DNA of 19,504 nt, taken from NCBI GenBank assembly GCA_002369495.1, contig DFFD01000089.1:1-19504 (forward strand), given 5' to 3'. Of this stretch, positions 1 to 7,478 are shown piece by piece; position 1 is the stretch's first letter, and every line of letters starts with the position of its first letter. Under the pieces are notes generated by a model. The model was given only the letters and a program-made list of their open reading frames with translations. It was not told the origin of the DNA and ran no database searches. The position numbers and the translations under genes are program-made. This DNA is from Lachnospiraceae bacterium UBA3785. GTDB lineage: Bacteria; Bacillota; Clostridia; Lachnospirales; Lachnospiraceae.

Positions 1-525
1 GCGAGCGTTCTCGCGGTGGACGCCTCGGAGACCGCGCTCGCCCAGGCGGAGAGGAATGCGGAGCTGAACGGTTTTCATTTTACATCCGGCGCGGAGGCTG
101 ACGGGCAGTTCCGCGGTGAGGAGATGGCCAATGAGGCGGGGAGGAACCTGCGGTTTCAGGCGGCGGACCTGGTCGAGCTTCTGCCGCAGATGGAGACGGA
201 GGGAGAGTCGTTCGATCTGGTGATCCTTGATCCTCCGGCGTTCGCCAAGTCTCGTCAGAATGTGAAAGCCGCGGAGAAGGGCTACCGCAAGATCAACCGG
301 GCCGGCATGAGGCTGGTGAGGGACGGCGGGTATTTTGCGACCTGCTCGTGTTCGCATTTCATGACCCGGGAGCTCTTCGAGAAAATGCTCCGCGAGGCGG
401 CCCGGGAGGCGCATGTGCGGCTCCGGCAGATCGAGGCGCGGACGCAGGGCCCGGACCATCCGATCCTGTGGACGGCGGCGGAGAGTTCATATCTGAAGTT
501 TTATATTTTCCAGGTGATAAAGTAA
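1..525 (+). CDS. rlmI: 23S rRNA methyltransferase RlmI-like, 3' part only
   Basis: This is the C-terminal part of a class I SAM-dependent methyltransferase; the open frame runs off the left edge of the window, so the true start is not visible. Family knowledge: RlmI methylates a cytosine of 23S rRNA in the cytoplasm. Seen here: the end of the SAM-binding region (DASETALAQAERNAELNG), the motif IV segment VILDPPAFAKSR, the late motif YFATCSCSHFM with its cysteines, and a C-terminus ending SSYLKFYIFQVIK, all in the RlmI/RlmK order. Between NAELNG and the DPPAF motif there are about 20 more residues than I expect, a Gly/Glu-rich stretch around AEADGQFRGEEMANEAG. The stop is TAA at 523-525, and the terminator in the following repeat array probably ends its transcript. 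The exact target base is inferred from the family and was not tested. Confidence 0.85.
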   Translation, partial: ASVLAVDASETALAQAERNAELNGFHFTSGAEADGQFRGEEMANEAGRNLRFQAADLVELLPQMETEGESFDLVILDPPAFAKSRQNVKAAEKGYRKINRAGMRLVRDGGYFATCSCSHFMTRELFEKMLREAAREAHVRLRQIEARTQGPDHPILWTAAESSYLKFYIFQVIK

Positions 526-530
526 GAAGG

Positions 531-660
531 CAGGGACGGTTCTTTGCCGCAGGGACGGTTTCTTGGGGACGGTTCCTGAAAAAACGGGCTGCATTTTTGC
601 AGCCCGTTTTTTATGAGAACCGTCCCTGGGAACCGTCCCTGTGTTTTTTTTAACCGTCCC
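531..660. repeat. GGGACGGTT inverted repeat array A
   Basis: Three copies of a GGGACGGTT core lie on the plus strand (533-542, 552-560, 565-576) and three on the minus strand, read here as AACCGTCCC (617-626, 629-639, 651-660). They are arranged symmetrically around an intrinsic terminator, so the whole stretch can fold into one nested hairpin. The same core recurs at 5275-5301 and 8141-8284. No coding function is visible; short reading frames through it are by-products of the repeat. It looks like a dispersed REP-like palindromic family. Confidence 0.85.
579..612 (+). terminator. Intrinsic terminator at centre of repeat array A
   Basis: A perfect 9-bp stem CGGGCTGCA (585-593) / TGCAGCCCG (598-606) has a four-T loop. 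A run of A before it (579-584) and of T after it (607-612) extends the stem. The A and T runs on both sides make it potentially bidirectional. It lies 54 bases after the rlmI stop and most likely ends that transcript. Confidence 0.85.
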
Positions 661-690
661 TGGGACCCTCCTAATGATTGTTGATAGTAA

Positions 691-719
691 TTGAATACTG
701 CACAAAGATGTGATAAACT
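691..719 (+). promoter_or_regulatory. Candidate sigma-A promoter of the SLH operon
   Basis: TTGAAT (691-696) is followed after 17 bases by TAAACT (714-719). The -35 is good and the -10 matches four of six consensus positions. Predicted start of transcription is near 726, giving a leader of about 40 bases that carries the AAAGGAGG ribosome binding site (753-760) of the first gene. No other promoter-like pair is evident between the repeat array and this gene. Confidence 0.45.
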
Positions 720-744
720 GTAAGTAAGATTATGATAAATTTCA

Positions 745-767
745 CCAAATTGAAAGGAGGCAAGACG
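745..767 (+). repeat. Duplicated ribosome-binding leader (copy 1)
   Basis: These 23 bases, covering the AAAGGAGG site and the spacer up to the start codon, recur at 1905-1927 before gene 2 with a single mismatch (position 761 versus 1921). The shared untranslated leader shows that the gene duplication took the translation signal along. In copy 1 the start codon is GTG, in copy 2 ATG. Confidence 0.85.
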
Positions 768-1859
768 GTGAAAGGAAAAGTATTCAGAAAACTCATGGCG
801 GTTTTCATTTCCATGATGCTCATCGTGTCGATGGGGGTTCCGGCCGCGGCGGATGAGATCCTGGAGGGGGCTCCGGAGGCTGCAGAGGTGGGACTGAATT
901 CCGAAGGTTTCTGCGGAGAAGACGCCCGTTATACATGGAATGAGAGCACCGGAGTACTTGACATCACGGGTACCGGTAAAATCGAAACCAATTACTTCAG
1001 TTACGAGAGCGGGGCATTTTATAATAACCCGAAAATAAAAAGCGTTATTATCCATGAAGGGATCACACAGATAGGACACTATTTTTTCCATGGCTCAACC
1101 AATATAAAGTCAGTCGTGATTCCGAAAAGCTGCATCCTGATCGGAGAACATGCCTTTTACAAAGTGTCCGATGCTGATTTCTATTATAACGGCACCAGGG
1201 AAGAGTTCTGGAACATTAAAATCAAGGGTACTAATATGGGCCTGATGAGCGGCAGGCTGCATTTCGGCAAAGGAAAAGAGCATCTGTTTACCGATGTGAC
1301 GAACAGAGGCGCCTTTTTCTATAACCCTGTCGACTGGGCGGCAACAAAGAAGGTCACGACCGGCACGGGAGACGGAAGCAGGTTTGAACCGTATCTCACC
1401 TGCAACCGAGCCATGATCGTTACGCTTCTTTACCGGTTAGCCGGTAAGCCGAAAGTAAACGCAGCAGGTACATTCAAGGATGTCCCGAAGGGAAGCTGGT
1501 ATTATGATGCTGTGTACTGGGCCGTGGAGAAAGGCATTACGACCGGATACGGAAATGGAACGTTCCAGCCCTTCGCGAAATGCACCCGTGCGATGCTGGT
1601 AACTTTCCTTCACAGGTTTTATAACGGCGGTACATATGATCCCGTTTTGATCTGGGGAACGGTAATCCCTGACGTGCCAAACGGCAGCTGGTATCAGATC
1701 AGTGTCTATTGGGCATACTATCTCTCCCATATCGCAACCGGCAAGGGTGACGGCCTGTTCCACCCGAACGATCCCTGTACAAGGGGGGAGGCGATGACGT
1801 TCCTTTATCGTTTGATGAACGAAGGAAATGATTACGACAACTTTGATCAGACCCTTTGA
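768..1859 (+). CDS. Secreted LRR_5/SLH surface protein, subtype A (gene 1 of 4)
   Basis: Predicted 363-residue exported protein, probably held at the cell wall. GTG at 768 is chosen over the upstream in-frame ATG at 732 because AAAGGAGG ends 7 bases before it, it gives a clean signal peptide, and gene 2 has ATG at the equivalent place. Residues 1-28 are a signal peptide ending PAAA before Asp29. An acidic motif ILEGAPEAAEVG follows (31-42), then a beta-rich segment around Cys49 (GVLDITGTGKI) and an LRR_5/BspA-like stretch (about 88-155). Three SLH modules follow at about 173-227, 236-287 and 300-351, each with Cys before the conserved Arg (Cys212, Cys272, Cys337). SLH domains in Firmicutes bind pyruvylated secondary cell-wall polymers; that role is inferred here, and the LRR partner is unknown. 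It is closest to gene 4. Confidence 0.85.
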   Translation: MKGKVFRKLMAVFISMMLIVSMGVPAAADEILEGAPEAAEVGLNSEGFCGEDARYTWNESTGVLDITGTGKIETNYFSYESGAFYNNPKIKSVIIHEGITQIGHYFFHGSTNIKSVVIPKSCILIGEHAFYKVSDADFYYNGTREEFWNIKIKGTNMGLMSGRLHFGKGKEHLFTDVTNRGAFFYNPVDWAATKKVTTGTGDGSRFEPYLTCNRAMIVTLLYRLAGKPKVNAAGTFKDVPKGSWYYDAVYWAVEKGITTGYGNGTFQPFAKCTRAMLVTFLHRFYNGGTYDPVLIWGTVIPDVPNGSWYQISVYWAYYLSHIATGKGDGLFHPNDPCTRGEAMTFLYRLMNEGNDYDNFDQTL

Positions 1860-1904
1860 TGCAGGGTGCCGGGGAGACAATAAGGCAGATTTTAGTATTT
1901 CTCG

Positions 1905-1927
1905 CCAAATTGAAAGGAGGTAAGACG
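1905..1927 (+). repeat. Duplicated ribosome-binding leader (copy 2)
   Basis: This is the second copy of the 23-base leader described at 745-767. It sets the start of gene 2 at ATG 1928 rather than the upstream in-frame ATG at 1856, which overlaps the stop of gene 1 and would put 24 unrelated residues before the signal peptide. Confidence 0.85.
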
Positions 1928-2995
1928 ATGAAATGGACAGTATTCAGAAAAATGGCAGCGGTTTTCATTTCCTTGATGCTCACCGTGGCGATGGCGGTTC
2001 CGGCGCGGGCGGAAGATCTGCTGGAAGAATCCTCGGGGAGTGCAGAAGTCGGACTCGCACCCGGTGTTGATTTTCCGTCAGACCACTTGCAGTGCGGAGA
2101 AAGCAGCAGTTATTCCTTTGACAATGCTTCCGGTGTTCTGACGGTGAGCGGTTCCGGAACTACCTGGAACTATTATAGCGGGTTCTATGTGACGGGTGAC
2201 ATCTATACAATAAAGATCGATTCCGGGATCACTGCGCTGGGAGACGTGTTTCTCACTGATTTCGGGCATAAGTATCTGAGGGAGGATACTGAGCTGGTCA
2301 ATATTATCCTTCCGAAAAGCCTGAAAAAAATCGGTGAATACAATTTCAATACGAATAACCGGGCCGAGTATATCTTCTATGAGGGAACCGCAAGCGACTG
2401 GAACAAGATTGCAATCGACAGCACCAATTCTTTTTCCGGCAGGAGGATTCTTTTCAAGGGTGAATGGTTCAAGGACGTGAGCCGCGGCAAAGACTTTTTC
2501 TTCAAACCGGTCTACTGGGCTGTCATGAGCGGAATCACAGGCGGCTATGGGGAGGGGACATTTCAGCCGTATTTCCCCTGCACGCGGGCGATGATCGTGA
2601 CTTTCCTCTACCGGCGGGCGGGTTCGCCGGATGTTCCGGGGACGAACCAGTTCTCGGACGTTAAACCGACGGACTGGTATTACAAGTCGGTTTCCTGGGC
2701 GGTTAAGGAAGGCATTACAACCGGATACGGGGCGGGCACATTCCAGCCGGATGCACCTTGCACGCGGGCGATGATCGTGACTTTCTTAATGCGGAGGTAC
2801 GGGCCGTACGCCCCGTATTATGAACCGGTTTACAAAAATATATTCCCGGATGTTCCGAAAGGAGCCTGGTATACGGACGCGGTCATGTGGGCGTATGACA
2901 TGGGCGTCACGACCGGCAGGGGCGGTTATTTTAAGCCGAATGATGTGTGCACAAGAGGCGAGGCGGTGTCATTCATTTCCCGCACCATCGAATGA
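1928..2995 (+). CDS. Secreted LRR_5/SLH surface protein, subtype B (gene 2 of 4)
   Basis: Predicted 355-residue exported protein, 68 bases after gene 1 with no obvious promoter between them. Signal peptide is 1-28, ending VPARA before Glu29. The acidic motif LLEESSGSAEVG is at 31-42. A beta-rich domain starts at Cys56 (GVLTVSGSG), followed by an LRR_5-like segment (about 92-165: TIKIDSGIT, VNIILPKSLKKIG). Three SLH modules lie at about 180-232, 240-291 and 305-354. The linker GTNQFSDVKPTDWYYK between SLH1 and SLH2 is shared with gene 3 and not with genes 1 and 4, which defines subtype B. SLH1 and SLH2 share a 27-base identical stretch 180 bases apart. SLH1 and SLH2 read CTRAM, SLH3 reads CTRGE. 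Wall binding is inferred from the SLH family; ligand and partner are unknown. Confidence 0.85.
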   Translation: MKWTVFRKMAAVFISLMLTVAMAVPARAEDLLEESSGSAEVGLAPGVDFPSDHLQCGESSSYSFDNASGVLTVSGSGTTWNYYSGFYVTGDIYTIKIDSGITALGDVFLTDFGHKYLREDTELVNIILPKSLKKIGEYNFNTNNRAEYIFYEGTASDWNKIAIDSTNSFSGRRILFKGEWFKDVSRGKDFFFKPVYWAVMSGITGGYGEGTFQPYFPCTRAMIVTFLYRRAGSPDVPGTNQFSDVKPTDWYYKSVSWAVKEGITTGYGAGTFQPDAPCTRAMIVTFLMRRYGPYAPYYEPVYKNIFPDVPKGAWYTDAVMWAYDMGVTTGRGGYFKPNDVCTRGEAVSFISRTIE

Positions 2996-3031
2996 GACGG
3001 AAGGTTTACAATTTGAAAAGGAGGAATTGCG

Positions 3032-4111
3032 ATGAAAAAATCAGTATTCAGAAAACTCGTGGCAGCTTTGTTAACAGTGGTTCTGATCGCTTTGACAGCA
3101 GCCTCTGCCTGGGCGGATGAGATCCTGGAGGGATCAACGGAACCGGCTGAAACCGGAATGATCCTGCCGGGTTCAAGCGATCCGAAAGACAGCGGTGAGT
3201 GCGGCGATAACGTCAATTATTCCTACAATAAGTCTACCGGGATCGTGACGGTCAGCGGCACCGGCGCTACCTGGGACTATGCTAGTAGACTCGGACCGAA
3301 TATTGTCAGCAGGATCTTTAATGTCAACGGGCTAGTCTACACGCTGAAGATCGAATCCGGAATCACGGAAATAAAAGAAGGGTTTATTCCCGAATCTTAC
3401 ACGCTGGTCAATATAATTATTCCGAAGAGCGTAAAAAAAATAGGAGACTACAATTTCAAGTCTTCTTCTCATGAGCTTTGTTTAATATTATACGAGGGAA
3501 CCAAGGAGGAATGGAATAAGATTACAATCGAGGACTCGAATCATGACCTGGATGATATTATAGTTCTCTACAAGGATGAATGGTACAAGGATGTGATCAG
3601 CGGCAAGGATTTCTATTTTATGCCTGTCTATTTCGCATCTGTATTTGGCATCACCGGCGGTTACGGGAATGGCACATTTCAGCCTTATGCCTCCTGCAGC
3701 CGTGCGATGATCGTGACCTTCCTTTATCGGGCTGCCGGGTCGCCGGATGTCGCCGGCACAAATCAGTTCTCCGACGTCAAGCCGACGGACTGGTATTATA
3801 AGGCGGTTTCCTGGGCTGTAGAGAAAGGCATCACGACCGGGTACGGGTCGGGTACTTTCCAACCTTATGCTTCCTGCAGCCGTGCGATGATCGTGACCTT
3901 CCTGAAGAGAATGTATGATCCATCCAGTAAGCCGCAATACAAGAATGCTTTTCCGGACGTTCCCAAGGGAGCATGGTTTACGGATGCGGTCATGTGGGCG
4001 GTTCAGTATGGCATCACGACCGGCAAGGGCGGTTATTTCAAGCCGAATGACGTCTGCACGAGAGGCGAGGCGGTGACGTTTATCTACCGTTTGTTTACAG
4101 GAGGAATTTAA
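3032..4111 (+). CDS. Secreted LRR_5/SLH surface protein, subtype B (gene 3 of 4)
   Basis: Predicted 359-residue exported protein, 36 bases after gene 2, with AAAAGGAGG just ahead of ATG 3032. Signal peptide is 1-28 (ending ASAWA before Asp29) and the acidic motif ILEGSTEPAETG is at 31-42. A beta-rich domain begins at Cys57 (GIVTVSGTG). The LRR_5-like stretch (about 103-175) includes LKIESGITEI and VNIIIPKSVKKIG. SLH modules lie at about 184-236, 244-295 and 307-357, with the signature CSRAM twice and CTRGE once. Relative to gene 2 it has a short insertion after WDYAS. SLH1 and SLH2 share a 32-base identical stretch exactly 180 bases apart, distinct from the one in gene 2. It is probably a surface protein; no enzyme motif is visible. 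Confidence 0.85.
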   Translation: MKKSVFRKLVAALLTVVLIALTAASAWADEILEGSTEPAETGMILPGSSDPKDSGECGDNVNYSYNKSTGIVTVSGTGATWDYASRLGPNIVSRIFNVNGLVYTLKIESGITEIKEGFIPESYTLVNIIIPKSVKKIGDYNFKSSSHELCLILYEGTKEEWNKITIEDSNHDLDDIIVLYKDEWYKDVISGKDFYFMPVYFASVFGITGGYGNGTFQPYASCSRAMIVTFLYRAAGSPDVAGTNQFSDVKPTDWYYKAVSWAVEKGITTGYGSGTFQPYASCSRAMIVTFLKRMYDPSSKPQYKNAFPDVPKGAWFTDAVMWAVQYGITTGKGGYFKPNDVCTRGEAVTFIYRLFTGGI

Positions 4112-4115
4112 AAAG

Positions 4116-5210
4116 ATGAAGAACAAATTGTTAAAGAGAATTGCGGCGTCTCTTCTTGCGGCAGTTCTGTCTGCAGGGTTAATTGTGCCGGCTTATGCGG
4201 AGGAATCCCTTGAAGAGGCGCCGGAGGCCGCTCTGGTGGGGACATTGAGCGCAAGCGGTTATTGCAGCTCGACTGTAGAATACACATGGAACGCCTCCAC
4301 GGGGGAAGTTGTCTTAACCGGCAAGGGAAGACTCGATACATCCTATGATCCCAACGCTTATTTCAGTCATAACAATGCTATAAAAAGCGTTGTGATCAAA
4401 GACGGAATACAGGTGATCGGACCTCAGACGTTTCAGAGTTCAAAAAATCTAAAGAGAATTGAACTTCCCGCCTCCTGTGTTTTGATCGAACATCATGCTT
4501 TCAACGGTGTTTCCAATCTGGATCTCTATTATAACGGGACCAAGGAACAGTTCTGGAATATAACATTCGAGAATACGAACCAGGGAATTATGGAAGCCAG
4601 ACTGCATTTTTTGAAAGGACAGGAACATCAGTTTAAGGATGTTACCAACAGAGGCGACTATTATTATAATCCTGTAAGCTGGGCAGGCGTGAAGGGATAC
4701 GCTGCCGGTATCGGGGACAGCGGTAATTTTGCCCCGAAGCAGGTATGCAACCGCGCCATGGTGGTTACGCTCCTTTACCGGATCGCCGGCTCACCGAAAG
4801 TAAACGCGACAGGCAAATTCAAGGATGTGCCGACGGGAAGCTGGTTTCATGACGCCGTCTACTGGGCAGTGGAGAAAGGCATCACGACCGGATACGGGTC
4901 TGGTACTTTCCAGCCCTACGCAAACTGTACCCGTGCGATGCTGGTGACATTCATCCACAGATATTGTAACGGCGGACAATATTATATGCCTTACTGGGGC
5001 TATGATATCAATTTTCCGGATGTGAAGTATGGGGAATGGTACTGGGCCAGTGTCTACTGGGGCGTATATGAAGAAGACTTTGTGAGAGGAAAAGGGGATG
5101 GTCTCTTCCATCCGAACGATCCCTGCACAAGAGGCGAGGCGATGACGTTTCTCTATCGGTTTATGAATGATGCGGAAAAAACATCTGTTTTTGACCAGAT
5201 AGCCGAATGA
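4116..5210 (+). CDS. Secreted LRR_5/SLH surface protein, subtype A (gene 4 of 4)
   Basis: Predicted 364-residue exported protein. Its ATG lies 4 bases after the gene 3 stop, and its GGAGG site (4101-4105) sits inside the last codons of gene 3, so the two are likely translationally coupled. Signal peptide is 1-28 (ending VPAYA before Glu29) with SLEEAPEAALVG at 31-42. The beta segment (GEVVLTGKG, Cys50) leads into an LRR_5-like stretch (about 87-155: IKSVVIKDGIQVIG, NLDLYYNGTKEQFWNI). SLH modules are at about 173-225, 235-286 and 300-350, with Cys211, Cys271 and Cys337 before the conserved Arg. It shares DVTNRG..YYNPV.WA and GDGLFHPNDPCTRGEAMTF with gene 1, which makes it subtype A. The gene is visibly A+T-richer than its flanks: a hand count over 4381-4440 gives 26 G+C of 60. 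Confidence 0.85.
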   Translation: MKNKLLKRIAASLLAAVLSAGLIVPAYAEESLEEAPEAALVGTLSASGYCSSTVEYTWNASTGEVVLTGKGRLDTSYDPNAYFSHNNAIKSVVIKDGIQVIGPQTFQSSKNLKRIELPASCVLIEHHAFNGVSNLDLYYNGTKEQFWNITFENTNQGIMEARLHFLKGQEHQFKDVTNRGDYYYNPVSWAGVKGYAAGIGDSGNFAPKQVCNRAMVVTLLYRIAGSPKVNATGKFKDVPTGSWFHDAVYWAVEKGITTGYGSGTFQPYANCTRAMLVTFIHRYCNGGQYYMPYWGYDINFPDVKYGEWYWASVYWGVYEEDFVRGKGDGLFHPNDPCTRGEAMTFLYRFMNDAEKTSVFDQIAE

Positions 5211-5274
5211 TTTTGTTAAGAAGACACATCTGATCGGTTGTGCCTGTTTATGCGGAGATAGGAAAACCTAAAGG

Positions 5275-5301
5275 GGGGACGGCTCTCAAAGAACCGTCCC
5301 C
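5275..5301. terminator. GGGGACGG hairpin between convergent genes (repeat B)
   Basis: GGGGACGGCTC (5275-5285) can pair with GAACCGTCCCC (5291-5301), with one C-A mismatch and a five-base loop. It is a single inverted pair of the same GGGACGGTT family found at 531-660 and 8141-8284. It lies between the ends of convergent genes (gene 4 on plus, the NYN gene on minus) and probably works as a terminator, although the T runs on both sides are weak. It also marks the right edge of the SLH block. Confidence 0.65.
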
Positions 5302-5309
5302 TTAATCTG

Positions 5310-6221
5310 TTATTTTCGATAGATGACCTTCCGGTCCGCCTTATCCCCCTTGACCGAGAGGGAGGGAATCGAGTCGATGAAGCGGTAGAGCTGCGAGTAG
5401 CCGTAGAGCTTCACGTTGAAGTTCTCGTGGCGCCGACGGATCTCCTGGCCGAGGGTGGAGAGGGCGATGCCCTTCGCGCCGCGCTTTCGGACAATGTCGA
5501 CGATGTCCGCGATCAGGCGGTCCTCCTCGGTGTCCTCCGCGCGGAGAGCGACCGTGATCTGGTTGTTCTCCTTCCTGACCTCAATCCCGGGGATGTCCTC
5601 GAGGAACTTTGAGAGCTGGCTGTACCCGAAGGTGCGTATATCGAAGTCCGGATACTTGTTCTGGAGCTTCGAGCCGATCTCGCCGGAGCCGGTCTGCTTG
5701 CCCTTGTTGTCGTTCTGCGTGATGATATTGATGATGTCCGCCTCGATTGCCGCTTTGTCGGTGCCGCCGCGGGTGTTTTCATTTTCAAGGAGGTTTTCAA
5801 GCTCCGTGAAGATCGTGCAGGCCGCGCGGAAGGAATCCGGGGTCTTTTTCTCGCCCATCCCGATGACGATCTTGCCGGACTCTCTGAGGCGGCTCGCCAG
5901 GCGCGTGAAATCGCTGTCTGAGGAGACGATGCAGAACCCGTCCACGTTGGAGGTGTAGAGAAGGTCCATCGCGTCGATGATGAGGGCGGAGTCGGTGGCA
6001 TTTTTACCTGTCGTGTTCGAGAACTGCTGGATCGGGATGATCGACTTCTCAAGAAGCCGGTCGGACCAGCGGGCGTTGGCCGAGGTGGTGAAATCGCCGT
6101 AAATGCGGCGGTATGTGATGGTTCCGTACTGCGCGAGCTCATCGAAGATACCGTTCAGGTATTTGGCGGAGACATTGTCCGAGTCGATGAGCAGCGCAAG
6201 CTTTCTTTCTTCCTGTTCCAT
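5310..6221 (-). CDS. NYN-domain protein with two OST-HTH/LOTUS domains
   Basis: A 303-residue cytoplasmic protein. The N-terminal NYN (PIN-like, LabA/DUF88) domain spans about 6-145, with acidic residues typical of metal-dependent RNases: Asp13 and Asp15 (LLIDSDN), Asp77 (NATDSALI), Asp102 and Asp104 (SSDSDF). Two C-terminal OST-HTH/LOTUS domains follow at about 158-227 and 233-303; both contain the signature F/YGYSQL. Family knowledge: NYN proteins are putative nucleases and LOTUS domains bind RNA, possibly G-quadruplexes. An RNA-cleaving or RNA-binding role is therefore likely, but the substrate is unknown. ATG at 6219-6221 has an AAAGGA site 6 bases upstream, which lies in the short gap after the sugar pyrophosphorylase stop. 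It is therefore the last gene of a three-gene minus-strand operon. Confidence 0.88.
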   Translation of the reverse strand: MEQEERKLALLIDSDNVSAKYLNGIFDELAQYGTITYRRIYGDFTTSANARWSDRLLEKSIIPIQQFSNTTGKNATDSALIIDAMDLLYTSNVDGFCIVSSDSDFTRLASRLRESGKIVIGMGEKKTPDSFRAACTIFTELENLLENENTRGGTDKAAIEADIINIITQNDNKGKQTGSGEIGSKLQNKYPDFDIRTFGYSQLSKFLEDIPGIEVRKENNQITVALRAEDTEEDRLIADIVDIVRKRGAKGIALSTLGQEIRRRHENFNVKLYGYSQLYRFIDSIPSLSVKGDKADRKVIYRK

Positions 6222-6236
6222 AAATATTCCTTTCGA

Positions 6237-7466
6237 TTAGAGTTCAATCCCGTTCAGGCGGCAGAGCTCCCTTGCCGACTCGACGGAATCGACGCCTGTC
6301 CTGTTCTTGATCGGGGCAAATTCCCTCGCGCGCTCGACCTCGAAGGGCAGGCAGCCCGGAAGCTTTTTGACGAGATCGAGAATGAAGAGCTCGAACTTGA
6401 GCCCGTTCGGCTCTTTCGGATCAACCTTGTTCCCCGCGTCGTCGATGCAGGGGATTTTCTTGCGCGCAATGTGGAGGGAGAGATCCTCGTCCGCGACGCG
6501 GATGAGCTCTTCCATGTTGAAGAGGTAGTTCAGGATCACCCCGAAATTGTAGGCTGGGTCGCCGTTTTCGTCCTTCGCGTCGAGGAGCTCGTCGGACATC
6601 TCGGTGTACTCGATGACCGAGGGGCGGCCGTCTTCGAGGCACATAACGCCGGTCTTCTCGTCGCGGCAGGCCTTGCGCACGACCTTGGAGCCCGAGGCGC
6701 AGCCGGAATCGAGGACCGCTCCGATGAAGACCGGGTCGGCGATCCGCTGGAGCACGTTGTCGACGGCGAAAACGTTGAGCCATTTTACGCCTTCCGCGGC
6801 GAGAGCACGGACGATCCCCTGGCGGAGCATGCTGGAGAACCAGCCGCCGTTGCCGTTCGGGGAGGTCGCGACGCGGGAGGGAGTTTCGAGGAGAATCCGC
6901 CCGTCAAAATCCGTGCACGGCGCCATATCCTGCACGAAAAATGTCACGCGAGCCGGATCGTACCCGAAAAACGCGTGTTCCGTGAGAAAGGCGCGGGTCG
7001 CGGCGTCATTTTTCTCGCTGGTCATGATCACGAGGGGGATCATCGTGCCGGTTTCCCGGACGACGTCCAGGAGATTTTCGATGAGCCTTTCGAAAATGAA
7101 AACCGGTCTCGTCACCCCGATATCGTACATGCCTTTCGGGGCGTCGCTGCCGAGGCGCGTGCCCATCCCGCCGGCGAGCAGGACCGCGGCGACTTCGCCG
7201 TTTCTGATTGCGGAGACGCCTTTTTCGAAGAATTCACTCTTTCTTGCCTTGATCTCCGGGAGCTGCATCGCGGTGAGGGGGCTGATGACACCGCGGCGGC
7301 TTTCGGGGTCTGCATTTTTAAGAGCGGAAAGGCAGGAGAGGTCGAGATCCAGCACCTGGTCAAGGAGGGCTGCCTGCTCCTTGTCGGAGAGCTGATCGAA
7401 AAAGCGGAGAACCTGGGTCTGGCCAGCGGCGGAAAGAAGAGAGGCTGCCTGTTCATATTTTGTCAT
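6237..7466 (-). CDS. UAP1-like UDP-sugar pyrophosphorylase (UDPGP family)
   Basis: A 409-residue cytoplasmic nucleotidyltransferase. Residues 96-112 carry the UTP-binding loop LLAGGMGTRLGSDAPKG. Residues 203-208 read PNGNGG and 235-237 read VDN, both in the places used by UDP-N-acetylhexosamine pyrophosphorylases (UAP1/AGX). Near 280 the segment PSVIEYTEMS is also UAP1-like. The reaction would be UTP plus a sugar 1-phosphate giving a UDP-sugar and pyrophosphate; GlcNAc-1-P, GalNAc-1-P or Glc-1-P are all possible, and I cannot choose from sequence. This is the single-domain, eukaryote-like type, not GlmU or GalU. ATG at 7464-7466 has an AAGGAGGG site whose bases overlap the xpt stop region, so the two are likely co-translated. 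It supplies precursors for wall or capsule polymers. Confidence 0.85.
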   Translation of the reverse strand: MTKYEQAASLLSAAGQTQVLRFFDQLSDKEQAALLDQVLDLDLSCLSALKNADPESRRGVISPLTAMQLPEIKARKSEFFEKGVSAIRNGEVAAVLLAGGMGTRLGSDAPKGMYDIGVTRPVFIFERLIENLLDVVRETGTMIPLVIMTSEKNDAATRAFLTEHAFFGYDPARVTFFVQDMAPCTDFDGRILLETPSRVATSPNGNGGWFSSMLRQGIVRALAAEGVKWLNVFAVDNVLQRIADPVFIGAVLDSGCASGSKVVRKACRDEKTGVMCLEDGRPSVIEYTEMSDELLDAKDENGDPAYNFGVILNYLFNMEELIRVADEDLSLHIARKKIPCIDDAGNKVDPKEPNGLKFELFILDLVKKLPGCLPFEVERAREFAPIKNRTGVDSVESARELCRLNGIEL

Positions 7467-7478
7467 GACGCGCCCTCC

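Noticed and set aside
487..1091. Minus-strand open frames across repeat array A (72 and 196 codons)
   Set aside because: Their sequence is mostly translated repeat and the antisense of gene 1; no start signals or domains are visible.
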